Made by a program: the position numbers and the translations under genes. Positions 6,171 to 6,252 of a stretch of 6,252 nt of DNA are shown piece by piece (the first letter of the stretch is position 1; the number at the start of each line of letters is the position of its first letter). The stretch is from Polaromonas sp. GTDB lineage: Bacteria > Pseudomonadota > Gammaproteobacteria > Burkholderiales > Burkholderiaceae_C. The notes beneath the pieces were generated by a model, which did no database searches, had not been told where the DNA came from, and worked only from the letters and a program-made list of their open reading frames with translations. The stretch is taken from assembly GCA_026786065.1 (NCBI GenBank), contig JAJAYS010000150.1, positions 1-6,252 on the forward strand, written 5' to 3'.

Positions 6171-6252
6171 ATGACCCCCCCCCGCCCAACAAACAACCGC
6201 CCCTCTGCGGTCAACCCCGAGCCCCAGGCGAATGAGCAGCGCCCCCCCGAGG
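6171..6252 (+). CDS. Possible 5' end of a rightward gene, cut by the window edge
   Basis: An ATG at 6171 opens a frame that stays open to the end of the window, coding for 27 residues beginning MTPPRPTNNRPSAVNPEPQ. The product so far is Pro-, Asn- and Gln-rich and looks like a disordered N terminus; no family can be recognised. There is no Shine-Dalgarno sequence at the proper distance; the nearest GGAGG (6143-6147) is 23 bases upstream and better placed for an ATG at 6160. The second codon onward contains a run of nine C (6175-6183). The frame is also open upstream without a better start. It may be a real divergent gene or chance in GC-rich DNA. Confidence 0.4.
   Translation, partial: MTPPRPTNNRPSAVNPEPQANEQRPPE

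Overview
The window is GC-rich DNA with Shine-Dalgarno-type starts. It carries a Bug-family periplasmic binding protein, a family strongly expanded in Burkholderiales. This points to a betaproteobacterium of the Comamonadaceae type (Polaromonas, Rhodoferax or Variovorax-like). That placement is an inference from gene content and composition; there is no rRNA or other decisive marker here.

Layout. One gene reads rightward on the left side: an exported tripartite tricarboxylate transporter (TTT/Bug) solute-binding protein at 124-1086. It converges, with only 19 bases between stop codons, on a leftward block of three genes. In transcription order from the right these are a class I SAM-dependent methyltransferase (5953 to 4685), a tRNA-dihydrouridine synthase of the DusC type (4688 to 3603), and a Tat-exported glycoside hydrolase family 5 protein with a C-terminal beta-sandwich/lectin-like region (3541 to 1106). 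The methyltransferase stop and dusC start overlap as ATGA, so these two are almost certainly one translationally coupled unit. About 50-60 bases holding two small palindromes separate dusC from the hydrolase, which may therefore be only partly co-transcribed with them.

The right end (5954-6252) is the least ordinary part. It has a roughly 74-base imperfect palindrome with 9-base perfect ends, a possible 21-codon leftward reading frame, and the start of a rightward reading frame that begins with a nine-C run and leaves the window.

How the genes work together. The methyltransferase and DusC look like a macromolecule-modification pair: DusC reduces a tRNA uridine, and the methyltransferase target is unknown. 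The hydrolase acts outside the cytoplasm on a beta-glycan, and the Bug protein captures a small, probably carboxylated, solute in the periplasm. No permease genes (tctA/tctB) and no other polysaccharide genes are visible, so no pathway linking all four can be argued. I see no CRISPR array, rRNA, tRNA, insertion sequence or toxin-antitoxin pair.
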